Shown here: positions 1 through 7,200 of the stretch, one piece after another
Layout: each line of letters starts with the position of its first letter
Position numbering within the stretch: position 1 is the stretch's first letter
Assembly (NCBI GenBank): GCA_900767015.1
Contig: CAAFXQ010000187.1
Span: forward strand, 1 to 18,747
DNA length: 18,747 bases
Source: Clostridia bacterium
GTDB taxonomy: Bacteria; Bacillota; Clostridia; Oscillospirales; Acutalibacteraceae
Direction: 5' to 3'
Translations under genes and position numbers: made by a program
The notes under the pieces: generated by a model
The model's database searches: none
What the model saw: the letters and a program-made list of their open reading frames with translations, nothing else
Told to the model about the DNA's origin: nothing

Positions 1-215
1 ACATCCTCGTCCCGTAATCTGAGAGCGGATTGCTTTAACCGTAGTTTTCTGGTGTATTCAGCCGGCGTTACACCAGTATAATCCAGGAACAATCGCCTTG
101 CATACCAAGGTGAAAATAACGATGCCTTTGCGATATCGGCAAAGGAAATTTTTTCACACAGGTGCTTTTCGATATACTCCTGCATTCGCTGTACGGCGTC
201 AATCTGTTCGAGCAT
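1..215 (-). CDS. AraC-family transcriptional regulator, N-terminal part (cut by window edge)
   Basis: Only the first 71 codons are inside the window; the gene continues beyond position 1. The start is the ATG at 215-213, preceded by the good ribosome binding site AAAGGAG (minus strand, about 230-224). The protein begins MLEQIDAVQRMQEYIEKHL and then shows a typical AraC helix-turn-helix: a first helix around FADIAKASLFSPWYARRLF (about residues 25-43), then the conserved G-V-T-P-A-E-Y-T-R-K-L-R segment. A DNA-binding domain at the very N-terminus fits the MarA/SoxS/Rob layout. In Rob-like members a GyrI-like ligand-binding domain follows, but that part is not visible, so any effector is unknown. 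A near-palindrome in its putative promoter may be an operator. Confidence 0.88.
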   Translation of the reverse strand, partial: MLEQIDAVQRMQEYIEKHLCEKISFADIAKASLFSPWYARRLFLDYTGVTPAEYTRKLRLKQSALRLRDED

Positions 216-300
216 CTTCTCATCTCCTTTACAACTGCATTTTACAATAATGCGATAAGGATTTTCTCGACTTTTATTGCTGTTGTGCGTTTCAATATGG

Positions 301-329
301 ATTTGATAAATTCATCAATAATTTGTCAA
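301..329 (-). promoter_or_regulatory. Putative promoter of the AraC-family gene with overlapping dyad
   Basis: On the minus strand TTGACA (329-324) is followed after 17 bp by TCAAAT (306-301). The -35 box is perfect and the -10 box matches 4 of 6. A 16-bp near-palindrome, TTGATAAATTCATCAA on the plus strand (303-318), covers the -10 side of the spacer and is placed like an operator. The role is inferred from position only. Confidence 0.45.
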
Positions 330-380
330 TGTCTATTTGAGCTTTTTTAATTTTACATCTTATCCGCCGTGAAAATCAAC

Positions 381-407
381 AAAAAAAGAAGCCGGAAGCC
401 CGACTTC
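381..407 (-). terminator. Rho-independent terminator of the DUF2804/ketopantoate reductase operon
   Basis: On the minus strand an 8-bp stem, GAAGTCGG / CCGGCTTC (one G-U pair), with loop GCTT is followed directly by seven T residues. It begins 10 bp after the stop codon of the reductase gene. Confidence 0.9.
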
Positions 408-417
408 TTCATTTCAC

Positions 418-1440
418 TTAAAATATCACACCTCTGAACTCTTCAAGATTGTCGGGGGTGATTTTTCTTTCGCCTCTTTCAATCTCGTGAATCATTTCGG
501 TAAGCTTGTGATTGACCGGGGTGGGTACGCCGTATTCGTCGCCTTTTTCGGCAAAGTAGCCGTTGAAGATGTCAATTTCGGTCTTTTCGCCCCGTTCAAG
601 CGACTGTAAGGTTGACGGCTTGACGTTGGAGTACTTCAGCTTCGATACGAGCCATACAACGTAGCGGCACATCGAGTTATAAACCGGGTTATCCATAATC
701 ATCAGCGCTTTGTATTCGAGCATTTTGCCGTACTTCGGAACGTCGATGTTCATCGCCTTGGCGACGTGCATACCCTCTCTTGCAATCGCAAGGAACAGCT
801 TTCTTGCCCGGATATCGCCGATGACCTCGCCGAGCGTTTTGCCGGTGATGGCGGAGGTGGCGTTGATACAGGAATTGATAATCAGCTTCGAATACTGCTG
901 TCTTGTGATGTCGTCGGAAATCTTGGTCGGTACGACGCAGTCAAGCATGCTCTTGAGATAATCGAGCGTGCCGGGGTGAAGTCCGCCGGGCATTCCGATG
1001 TACATTTCGCCGAGACTTGTCATGTCAACCTCGGTAGCCGACAGTCTTGTTGCGCCGTAGCCGAGCATACAGCCGACGGCTCTGTCGTTTCCTACGATTT
1101 CGGCAAGCTCAGAAGTGCAGATACCGTTCTGCATGCCGACAACAAGCGAATTATCCTTAAGGCAGGGGAGAACGTCCTTTGCCGCTTGCGCCATTCCGGC
1201 ATATTTGGTCGCAATAAAGCAGATGTCAAATTTGTTGTCGCCGATTTCCTTGATTGATTTATAGCAGGTGAAGCGGACGGTGTGTTCACCCTTTGCCCCT
1301 TTTAAGGTGAGCCCTTTTCCGCTGATGAGCTTTTGCGTTTCCGCACTGCGGCAAAGGATGCTGACGTCGTAGCCGGCTTCTTTTGTAAGAACCGCAACGG
1401 TTGTTCCGATGGCGCCTGCGCCGATGACTAAAGTTTTCAT
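418..1440 (-). CDS. Ketopantoate reductase family protein (PanE/ApbA-like)
   Basis: A 340-residue NADPH-dependent oxidoreductase of the 2-dehydropantoate 2-reductase family, the enzyme that makes pantoate for coenzyme A synthesis. The N-terminus has the Rossmann nucleotide-binding motif GAGAIG (residues 7-12). Family hallmarks follow: MQNG with Asn105, the lysine region QQYSKLIINS (Lys185), and the C-terminal KPSTLQSLERG...TEID..NG segment (about 274-294) that carries the substrate-binding Ser and Glu. Length is normal or slightly long. The start has the ribosome binding site CCGGAGG 6-7 bp upstream. It lies 21 bp behind the DUF2804 gene and is clearly cotranscribed with it. No panB, panC or panD is nearby, and the family contains enzymes with other 2-keto or 3-keto acid substrates, so a true PanE role is likely but not certain. 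Confidence 0.85.
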   Translation of the reverse strand: MKTLVIGAGAIGTTVAVLTKEAGYDVSILCRSAETQKLISGKGLTLKGAKGEHTVRFTCYKSIKEIGDNKFDICFIATKYAGMAQAAKDVLPCLKDNSLVVGMQNGICTSELAEIVGNDRAVGCMLGYGATRLSATEVDMTSLGEMYIGMPGGLHPGTLDYLKSMLDCVVPTKISDDITRQQYSKLIINSCINATSAITGKTLGEVIGDIRARKLFLAIAREGMHVAKAMNIDVPKYGKMLEYKALMIMDNPVYNSMCRYVVWLVSKLKYSNVKPSTLQSLERGEKTEIDIFNGYFAEKGDEYGVPTPVNHKLTEMIHEIERGERKITPDNLEEFRGVIF

Positions 1441-1461
1441 ATTGAACCTCCGGTAATTCTA

Positions 1462-2493
1462 TCAGTATTTCATTCTTACTCTTTCCGCAAAGCACATCAG
1501 GTCTTTTACTTCAAGAACGGTACCGTCGTCAAGAACGGCTTTGCCTGTCAGTCTGCCGAATACCTGATGCTGATCGGTTTCAATGACCTTCAAACTGATT
1601 TTGGCTTTTCGGTCGATAACGGGCTTGAAGTCCATCTCAAACCGTCCGTCACTTGAGGTAAATGTCCACGGGTCGGTGTAGCTTGATGACGGAATGTTGA
1701 ACGTCACGTCGTCAAGCTTGTGCGCCACGCCGTCATAAAAGAGAATATTCTCGCTTGCGGCGGTTGTGTCGCCGAAGCCGTAGCCGATGTTGAAGCCGAA
1801 CGGTTTTCCGTTTATGTAGCCGTTGCCGCTGCCCCAGTTCCAAGTGTTGTCGTACGTCCAGACACCTCGTCCCCAATCAAGCGTACCGAAATCGGTTTCG
1901 GGGTTGAATTCATACCGGACGCCGTCGAATTCGGCATAGCCCGAAGCCCTCATGCAGTTGATTTTCTGATTGTAATAAAACGCCTTTTTGTTTTCTTTCC
2001 ACGGCGTGGCGATAACCATGGTGTCCATCGGCGGCTGTTCAAGGATGATATCAACCTTGAGCGGCTTTTTGTCCTTGAAGTTGCGGTATTCGCCGTAGAT
2101 GTGTCTTGTTCTGCCGTCGTTGACGAAGTCCATGTCAAGGGTTTTGTCGTGATAGTGAATATCGCCGCTTTCGCTTGTTCTCGGAAGCTTGTATTTGCCC
2201 ATCGGGAAGAAGTTGAGAACGGAGTTCGTGTGCTCCCACGGGTTCTCCTCGTCGAAAACAAGAAGCGAAGCGGATTGCATGCCGATATAGCCGTCGTCGG
2301 AAAGGGTGAGGGCGACCGCATGTTTATCGCAAAGGATAAGGTAGTAGTCCCATTCCTTGATTCTGAATTTCGGAGCAGCAATATCCTCCCGGTTATAAAT
2401 CTGTATCAGGCTTTTTGACCAGCCCGGCTCGGCAAGCGTGCCGTCGGGATTTAAAAGGTTATGTCTTTCGGTTACTTCATGATTTCGTGCCAT
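1462..2493 (-). CDS. DUF2804 domain-containing protein
   Basis: A 343-residue protein that I recognise as DUF2804 from its N-terminal block (ERHNLLNPDGTLAEPGWS, about residues 9-26), followed by the IKEWDYY and PWEHTN blocks. The sequence is rich in Trp, Tyr, Phe and Gly (for example WDWGRGVW-like and WNWGSGNGY segments near residues 210-230), suggesting a beta-barrel fold. I recall a resemblance of this family to CrtC/AttH-type lipocalin-like proteins, which is a hint rather than evidence. No signal peptide is seen. I chose ATG 2493-2491 because GGGAGGC lies 7 bp upstream; an in-frame start further up (2550) has no ribosome binding site. It is the first gene of an operon with the ketopantoate-reductase-like enzyme. 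The function is unknown. Confidence 0.82.
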   Translation of the reverse strand: MARNHEVTERHNLLNPDGTLAEPGWSKSLIQIYNREDIAAPKFRIKEWDYYLILCDKHAVALTLSDDGYIGMQSASLLVFDEENPWEHTNSVLNFFPMGKYKLPRTSESGDIHYHDKTLDMDFVNDGRTRHIYGEYRNFKDKKPLKVDIILEQPPMDTMVIATPWKENKKAFYYNQKINCMRASGYAEFDGVRYEFNPETDFGTLDWGRGVWTYDNTWNWGSGNGYINGKPFGFNIGYGFGDTTAASENILFYDGVAHKLDDVTFNIPSSSYTDPWTFTSSDGRFEMDFKPVIDRKAKISLKVIETDQHQVFGRLTGKAVLDDGTVLEVKDLMCFAERVRMKY

Positions 2494-2530
2494 AAAAAGT
2501 GCCTCCCTGAAAAAATTTTTCTTCTGATAT

Positions 2531-2559
2531 ACTATACAACAAAAAAGCAAAAGAATAAA
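2531..2559 (-). promoter_or_regulatory. Weak candidate promoter for the DUF2804 operon
   Basis: On the minus strand a -10-like TATAGT (2536-2531) lies about 40 bp before the DUF2804 start. The best -35 at 17 bp is only TTTATT. The surrounding gap of about 230 bp (2494-2726) is very AT-rich and holds promoters only; I see no gene in it. Confidence 0.35.
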
Positions 2560-2654
2560 GCAATTTTGTAAAATTTATTAAAATCTACAAAAATTATAAG
2601 TGATATTTGTTGATTATTTCCGCATCAAAAGCGTATGAGGAAAGAATGAAAGAT

Positions 2655-2683
2655 TTGACAAATTTTTTTGACACTACTATAAT
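2655..2683 (+). promoter_or_regulatory. Consensus sigma-A promoter of serC
   Basis: TTGACA (2655-2660), a 17-bp spacer and TATAAT (2678-2683) match the housekeeping consensus perfectly. The predicted transcript begins near 2690, giving a short leader of about 37 nt with the ribosome binding site GGGGAGG (2713-2719). No riboswitch fits in this leader. Confidence 0.9.
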
Positions 2684-2726
2684 ATATAAGACAAAAATTA
2701 AAAGTTATTAACGGGGAGGTTAGACC

Positions 2727-3809
2727 ATGTCAAGAGTCTATAATTTTTCGGCAGGTCCGTCAATGCTGCCTGAATCCGTATTGAATAAAGCCGCCGCCGA
2801 AATGCTCGATTATCAGGGCAGCGGTCAGTCCGTTATGGAAATGTCTCACCGTTCGAAAATTTACAAAACAATCATCGACGGCGCAGAAGCCCTCATGCGT
2901 GAGCTGATGAACATTCCCGATAACTATAAGGTGCTTTTCCTTCAGGGCGGCGCTTCGACGCAGTTCGCCGCTATTCCGCTTAACTTCATGAATAAGAGCG
3001 GCAAGGCTGACTATATCGTCACCGGCCAGTGGGCGAAAAAGGCACTTGCCGAAGCGCAGAAGTACGGCGACGCCAAAGCGGTCGCTTCCTCGGCTGATAA
3101 GACCTTTACCTATATCCCCAAGACCAAGAGGGAGGATTTCAGACCCGACGCCGACTATGTGTATATCTGCATGAACAACACGATTTACGGCACGGTTTAC
3201 CATGAATTACCCGACACGGGCGATATTCCGCTGATTGCCGATATCTCCTCGTGCTTCCTGTCTGAGCCGCTTGACGTCTCCAAATTTGCCATGGTTTACG
3301 GCGGTGCACAGAAAAATGTTGCGCCCGCAGGGCTTACCATCTGTATTATCCGTGAGGATATGCTCGGTCACGCCCGTGACATCACGCCGACGATGCTCAA
3401 CTATCAGATTCATGCCGACAACGGCTCGATGTACAACACACCGCCATGCTATACGATTTATATCTGCAAGTTGGTTCTCGAATGGATCAAGAACCTCGGC
3501 GGACTCGAGAAAATGAAGCTTCGCAACGAAAAGAAAGCGCAGATGCTCTATGATTTCCTTGATTCGAGCAAGATGTTCCGGGGTACCGTTGTCCCTGAGG
3601 ACAGATCACTGATGAACGTTCCGTTTGTCACCGACAGCGATGAGCTGAACGCAAAATTCATCAAGCAAGCCGAAGAAGCCGGCTTTGTCAACCTCAAAGG
3701 TCACCGTACCGTCGGCGGTATGAGAGCGTCGATTTATAATGCGATGCCGGTTGAGGGTGTTGAAAAGCTTGTGGCTTTCATGAAAAAATTTGAAGAGGAT
3801 AACCAATAA
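2727..3809 (+). CDS. serC: Phosphoserine aminotransferase
   Basis: A 360-residue pyridoxal-phosphate enzyme that converts 3-phosphohydroxypyruvate and glutamate to O-phosphoserine and 2-oxoglutarate in serine synthesis; it also acts in some pyridoxal phosphate pathways. Clear SerC features: YNFSAGPSMLP at the N-terminus, the FLQGGASTQF phosphate-binding block (71-80), ADISSCFLSE (171-180) with the cofactor-binding Asp, and the PLP lysine in GGAQKNVAP (Lys196). The C-terminal block KGHRTVGGMRASIYNAMP, typical of SerC, is intact, and the length is normal. A strong consensus promoter and ribosome binding site precede it. The usual partner serA is not adjacent; a secreted hydrolase gene follows on the same strand after a hairpin. 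Confidence 0.97.
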   Translation: MSRVYNFSAGPSMLPESVLNKAAAEMLDYQGSGQSVMEMSHRSKIYKTIIDGAEALMRELMNIPDNYKVLFLQGGASTQFAAIPLNFMNKSGKADYIVTGQWAKKALAEAQKYGDAKAVASSADKTFTYIPKTKREDFRPDADYVYICMNNTIYGTVYHELPDTGDIPLIADISSCFLSEPLDVSKFAMVYGGAQKNVAPAGLTICIIREDMLGHARDITPTMLNYQIHADNGSMYNTPPCYTIYICKLVLEWIKNLGGLEKMKLRNEKKAQMLYDFLDSSKMFRGTVVPEDRSLMNVPFVTDSDELNAKFIKQAEEAGFVNLKGHRTVGGMRASIYNAMPVEGVEKLVAFMKKFEEDNQ

Positions 3810-3813
3810 TTTC

Positions 3814-3856
3814 AGCAGACGGGAGTAGTGCCTTTAATTCCCGTCTGCTTGGTTTT
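3814..3856 (+). terminator. Hairpin behind serC, probable (leaky) terminator
   Basis: An 11-bp perfect stem (AGCAGACGGGA at 3814-3824, complementary arm at 3839-3849) with a 14-nt loop is followed by the short, interrupted T-run TGGTTTT. The imperfect T-tract and the absence of any clear promoter before the next gene suggest partial readthrough. Confidence 0.7.
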
Positions 3857-3882
3857 AAAAACAAATGAAAGGATTGTAACAT

Positions 3883-4800
3883 ATGAAAAAAGCACTCAGT
3901 ATTATTCTTTCTCTGATACTTGTTTTTTCTCTGACAGGCGTTGCGTTTGCCGCCGAAAATGAACCGGCTTTGCCGTTTGAAAACAGCAGCCTTTTTGAAA
4001 TCGGCGATTATACGCTTCATTACAGAATCTATCCGGCTGAAATCGCCGAAAAAGGACAGATCATGCTGCTTCACGGCTTCGGACTTTCCTCTGCAAGCTT
4101 TGAGGGGCTTGCCGCCGAATATGCCGAAAACGGCTACAAGGTTGTGACGCTTGATTTGCCGAACTTCGGCTATTCTTCAAGAGAAACGAAAAAAACTGAA
4201 CTTCTTGACCGTGAAGAGCTTGTATACGCTCTCATGGAAAGCCTTGGCGGAAAGTGGATTTTAGGCGGTCACTCGATGGGCGGCGGAATTGCCATCAATG
4301 TTGCGACAGAGTATCCCGATTCGGTCAGCGCGCTTTTCCTTTTTGCGCCGCAGTCAACCGCCGCAATCGGTCAGCCGCTCAACCGTATTGTGTCGTCATC
4401 GCTTGTAACGGCAATGTTCGAAAGGCTGATTTCTGTCGGCTCAAGAATTCCTTGCGTGATGAGAATGCTCGTGGCGCAAAGCTTTTCCGATGCCGACTAC
4501 GCCAAGCAATACGATGTTTCGAAAATCGCCGCACCGCTTCAGATAAAAGGTACGGGCGCCGGAATTGCGATCATGGCGTCTCATGCAAAAGCAACCGATC
4601 TCGAGCGTTTTTCGGGTCTTACTGTTCCCGTTGTAATCGTGACAGCGGATAATGATAAAATTGCTTCGGCGGACAACCTGAACGCAATCCTTGCCGCCGC
4701 TCCCGAGGGCACGAAAACCGCCACCTTTTCCGAGGGCGGACACATGATGATGGAGTATGCGCCCGAAGCGGTATGCGAAGCGACACTTGCCGGAATTTAA
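3883..4800 (+). CDS. Secreted alpha/beta hydrolase
   Basis: A 305-residue alpha/beta hydrolase with an N-terminal signal peptide (MKK, hydrophobic core about residues 4-20, likely cleavage after AFA at 23), so it probably acts outside the membrane. Catalytic features are visible: the oxyanion-hole motif HGFG (64-67), the nucleophile elbow GHSMGG with Ser131, an acid in TADNDK (Asp256 or Asp258) and His287 in GGHMM. A cap or lid region spans roughly 150-240. The family covers esterases, lipases and other hydrolases, so the substrate cannot be predicted. The start ATG has AAAGGA 10 bp upstream. The gene lies 73 bp behind serC with a hairpin between, and I see no separate promoter, so it may depend on readthrough. 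No metabolic link to serine synthesis is apparent. Confidence 0.85.
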   Translation: MKKALSIILSLILVFSLTGVAFAAENEPALPFENSSLFEIGDYTLHYRIYPAEIAEKGQIMLLHGFGLSSASFEGLAAEYAENGYKVVTLDLPNFGYSSRETKKTELLDREELVYALMESLGGKWILGGHSMGGGIAINVATEYPDSVSALFLFAPQSTAAIGQPLNRIVSSSLVTAMFERLISVGSRIPCVMRMLVAQSFSDADYAKQYDVSKIAAPLQIKGTGAGIAIMASHAKATDLERFSGLTVPVVIVTADNDKIASADNLNAILAAAPEGTKTATFSEGGHMMMEYAPEAVCEATLAGI

Positions 4801-4812
4801 GCCGTTTTTTTT

Positions 4813-4838
4813 CCGTTAAAATATTGCATTTTAAACGG
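4813..4838. repeat. Imperfect AT-rich inverted repeat overlapping the pyrG -35 region
   Basis: CCGTTAAAAT (4813-4822) and ATTTTAAACGG (4828-4838) are complementary apart from one bulged base, with ATTGC between them. The dyad covers the -35 element of the pyrG promoter. No T-run follows it on either strand, so it does not look like a terminator; an operator role is possible but untested. Confidence 0.5.
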
Positions 4839-4852
4839 CAAAGTAGTATAAT
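4824..4852 (+). promoter_or_regulatory. Putative pyrG promoter
   Basis: TTGCAT (4824-4829), a 17-bp spacer and a perfect TATAAT (4847-4852). The -35 box is weak (3 of 6). Transcription should begin around 4859-4861, at the start of a run ATTTTTTTATTTTTTG, about 46 nt before the start codon. Confidence 0.7.
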
Positions 4853-4906
4853 TCGACCATATTTTTTTATTTTTTGAGAAAGCTTATAAGAAAGAGGGAA
4901 TTTTCA

Positions 4907-6511
4907 ATGGAAACGAGGTATATTATCGTTACGGGCGGCGTTGTTTCCGGCCTCGGTAAAGGCATTACCGCCGCTTCGCTCGGCAGACTTTTGAAAGACA
5001 GAGGTCTTAAGGTTTCGGTTATGAAGCTTGACCCGTATCTGAACGTTGACCCGGGCACGATGAACCCGATTCAGCACGGCGAGGTTTTCGTTACCGACGA
5101 CGGAGCCGAGACCGACCTTGACCTCGGTCACTACGAGCGTTTTATTGACGAAAGTCTGACGCAAAACAGCAACATGACCTCCGGCAGAGTCTACATGACC
5201 GTCATTCAGAACGAGCGTAAGGGCGTTTACGGCGGTCAGACAGTTCAGATTATTCCGCACATCACCGACGAAATCAAGCGCAGAATCGCCCTGAACAACA
5301 ATCAGGCGGACGTAGTGCTTGTCGAAATCGGCGGTACGGTCGGCGACATCGAAAGTCAGCCGTTTTTGGAAGCAGTCCGTCAGTTTGCACAGGAATACGG
5401 CACGGATAAATGTATGCACATTCATGTCACCCTGGTTCCCTATCTTGCCGCTTCGCAGGAACTGAAAACCAAGCCGACCCAGCACAGCGTAAAGGAGCTT
5501 TTGAGTATCGGAATTCAGCCGGACGTTCTCGTTCTTCGTACCGAACACCCGATTGACGACGGCGCCAAGCAGAAGATTGCACTGTTCTGTAACGTTCCGA
5601 AAGAAAACGTTATCGAAAACAACAATATGCCGACGCTTTACGAAATTCCGCTTGCCCTTGAAAAAGAGGGTCTTGCCGACGTTGTTATCAAGCGTCTCGG
5701 TATCGAATGCGGCGACCCCGATCACTCCGATTGGGAAAGCATGGTTTACCGCAACAAGCACCTGAAAAAGACTGTTGATATTGCCATTGTCGGAAAGTAC
5801 GTCGCTTTGCACGACTCTTATTTAAGCGTTGCCGAAGCGCTCAAGCACGCCGGTATCAAGCATAACAGCGAGGTCAATATTCATTGGATAGACAGCGAGA
5901 CCGTCACGGAGGAAAACAGCGCCGAAATCTTTAAAGATGTGGACGGAATCCTTGTTCCGGGCGGCTTCGGCTCAAGAGGAATCGAGGGCAAAATCGCCGC
6001 CGCACGGTATGCCAGAGAAAACAAGGTGCCGTATCTCGGAATCTGCCTCGGAATGCAGATTGCGATTATCGAGTTTGCCCGTCACGTGTTGGGCTTTACG
6101 GACGCCAACAGCAGTGAAATCGACCCCGAAACGACGCACCCGGTTATTGACCTGATGAACGAGCAGAAAGGTGTCACCGACCTTGGCGGAACGATGCGGC
6201 TCGGGCAGTACCCCTGTGCACTCAAGGACGGCACAAAGGTCTACGAGTGCTACGGTCAGCAGCTGATTCATGAGCGTCACCGTCACCGCTACGAGGTCAA
6301 CAACGATTACCGTGACAGGCTTGAAAGCGCCGGCATGGTGCTTTGCGGTGTGTCGCCGGATAAATATATCGTTGAAATGTGTGAGCTGAAGGATCACCCG
6401 TGGTTCGTCGCAACACAGGCACACCCCGAATTCAAATCAAGACCGAACCGGGCGCATCCGCTTTTTGCCGGCTTTGTCGGTGCGGCTATCAAGTGTAAGG
6501 AGGAGAAATAA
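4907..6511 (+). CDS. pyrG: CTP synthase
   Basis: A 534-residue glutamine-dependent CTP synthase (UTP + ATP + Gln to CTP), the last step of de novo CTP formation. The N-terminal synthetase domain begins YIIVTGGVVSGLGKG with its P-loop at 14-19, followed by KLDPYLNVDPGTMNP and EIGGTVGDIES (140-150). The C-terminal class I glutaminase domain carries PGGFGSRG (351-358), Cys380 in LGICLGMQ, and His506/Glu508 in AHPEF. Length matches the family. I chose ATG 4907 because AAAGAGGGA precedes it at good distance; an in-frame TTG at 4874 would add 11 residues absent from homologues. It is transcribed from its own promoter; no Bacillus-style attenuator hairpin fits in the short leader. Confidence 0.98.
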   Translation: METRYIIVTGGVVSGLGKGITAASLGRLLKDRGLKVSVMKLDPYLNVDPGTMNPIQHGEVFVTDDGAETDLDLGHYERFIDESLTQNSNMTSGRVYMTVIQNERKGVYGGQTVQIIPHITDEIKRRIALNNNQADVVLVEIGGTVGDIESQPFLEAVRQFAQEYGTDKCMHIHVTLVPYLAASQELKTKPTQHSVKELLSIGIQPDVLVLRTEHPIDDGAKQKIALFCNVPKENVIENNNMPTLYEIPLALEKEGLADVVIKRLGIECGDPDHSDWESMVYRNKHLKKTVDIAIVGKYVALHDSYLSVAEALKHAGIKHNSEVNIHWIDSETVTEENSAEIFKDVDGILVPGGFGSRGIEGKIAAARYARENKVPYLGICLGMQIAIIEFARHVLGFTDANSSEIDPETTHPVIDLMNEQKGVTDLGGTMRLGQYPCALKDGTKVYECYGQQLIHERHRHRYEVNNDYRDRLESAGMVLCGVSPDKYIVEMCELKDHPWFVATQAHPEFKSRPNRAHPLFAGFVGAAIKCKEEK

Positions 6512-6557
6512 CATACGGTGTCTGAATGAAAAACAACGTATGATGATATAGATTATC

Positions 6558-6600
6558 GGTCAGTTCGAGACCTTCCTGACCTAAAACAAAACTAAAGGAG
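6558..6600 (+). ncRNA. PreQ1-I riboswitch (translational type) of queT
   Basis: A 6-bp stem GGTCAG / CTGACC (6558-6563 and 6576-6581) encloses the loop TTCGAGACCTTC, followed by the A-rich tail TAAAACAAAACTAAAGG. This is the preQ1-I architecture: a small H-type pseudoknot with an A-rich tail lying in the stem groove. The loop CCTT (6571-6574) can pair with AAGG (6595-6598), which is the core of the queT ribosome binding site, so ligand binding should hide it and lower translation. The downstream gene encodes a queuosine-precursor transporter, which supports the call independently. Confidence 0.87.
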
Positions 6601-6608
6601 CATGAAAA

Positions 6609-7148
6609 ATGAATAGTAAGGCAAACAAAAAAGTCCTGTTTATCACACAGGCAGCCATCATCGCCGCACTCTATGCGGCTTTAACCTATGCGCAAAACCT
6701 GCTTTTGCCCGGAACAACGTCTATGGCGGTGCAGTTCCGCTTAAGCGAAGCGCTGACGCTTTTAAGCGTGTTTACCCCGGCGGCTATCCCCGGACTGACA
6801 ATCGGGTGCGTCGTGGCGAATCTGATGAATGTCAGCGTCCTGCCGCTCGATATGGTGCTCGGGTCGCTCGCTTCGCTTCTTGCGGCAATTGCGATGTATC
6901 TTCTTCGGAATGTCTGCGTAAAGAGCCTGCCGATATTGTCGGCACTGATGCCGGCGGTTTTCAACGGCCTTATCATCGGGCTTGAAATTGAAATCTTCTT
7001 TATCGAAGGTCCGTTCCATTTCGTAAGCTTTCTGACGCAGGCCGGGTGTGTTTTCTTAGGTGAATTTGCGGTGTGTATGACGGTCGGACTTTTGCTTGTT
7101 GCCGTTATCAAAAAAAGAGGTCTTGACAAAAAGCTGATGCTTTCCTGA
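6609..7148 (+). CDS. queT: QueT-family queuosine precursor transporter (ECF S component)
   Basis: A 179-residue membrane protein with about five to six hydrophobic segments. It contains the QueT signature region QFRLSEALTLL.VFTPAAIPGL (about 42-63), followed by a GCVVANL segment. QueT proteins are substrate-binding S components of energy-coupling factor transporters, thought to import queuosine precursors such as preQ1. They need the shared EcfA/EcfA'/EcfT module, which is not in this window. The preQ1-I riboswitch directly upstream fits this role. It lies 97 bp behind pyrG with no terminator visible between, so part of its transcription may come from pyrG. No queuosine synthesis genes are adjacent, consistent with salvage from the environment. 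Confidence 0.92.
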   Translation: MNSKANKKVLFITQAAIIAALYAALTYAQNLLLPGTTSMAVQFRLSEALTLLSVFTPAAIPGLTIGCVVANLMNVSVLPLDMVLGSLASLLAAIAMYLLRNVCVKSLPILSALMPAVFNGLIIGLEIEIFFIEGPFHFVSFLTQAGCVFLGEFAVCMTVGLLLVAVIKKRGLDKKLMLS

Positions 7149-7165
7149 CCTTGCATAAAATATAA

Positions 7166-7200
7166 AAGCGAAGCGGAAAACTCTGCTTCGCTTATCTTTT
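7166..7200. terminator. Bidirectional terminator between queT and the acetyltransferase gene
   Basis: A 9-bp perfect stem AAGCGAAGC / GCTTCGCTT (7166-7174 and 7185-7193) with a 10-nt loop. On the plus strand ATCTTTTTA follows; on the minus strand TTATATTTTAT follows. It lies between two convergent genes and can serve both. Confidence 0.85.

Noticed and set aside
1720..2418. Plus-strand open frame of 232 codons opposite the DUF2804 gene
   Set aside because: Its composition is rich in Val, Ala and Phe, as is typical of antisense frames. The minus-strand frame has the family blocks and a good SD.
4874..4906. TTG start adding 11 residues to pyrG
   Set aside because: No SD at that site, and CTP synthases normally begin a few residues before the YIIVTGG block.
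4904..5812. Minus-strand open frame of 302 codons opposite pyrG
   Set aside because: It lies wholly inside the well-conserved pyrG synthetase domain and has no promoter or SD of its own.
6512..6542. Inverted repeat CATACG / CGTATG just after pyrG
   Set aside because: Only 6 bp with a 19-nt loop and no T-run, so it does not qualify as a terminator; it may be chance.
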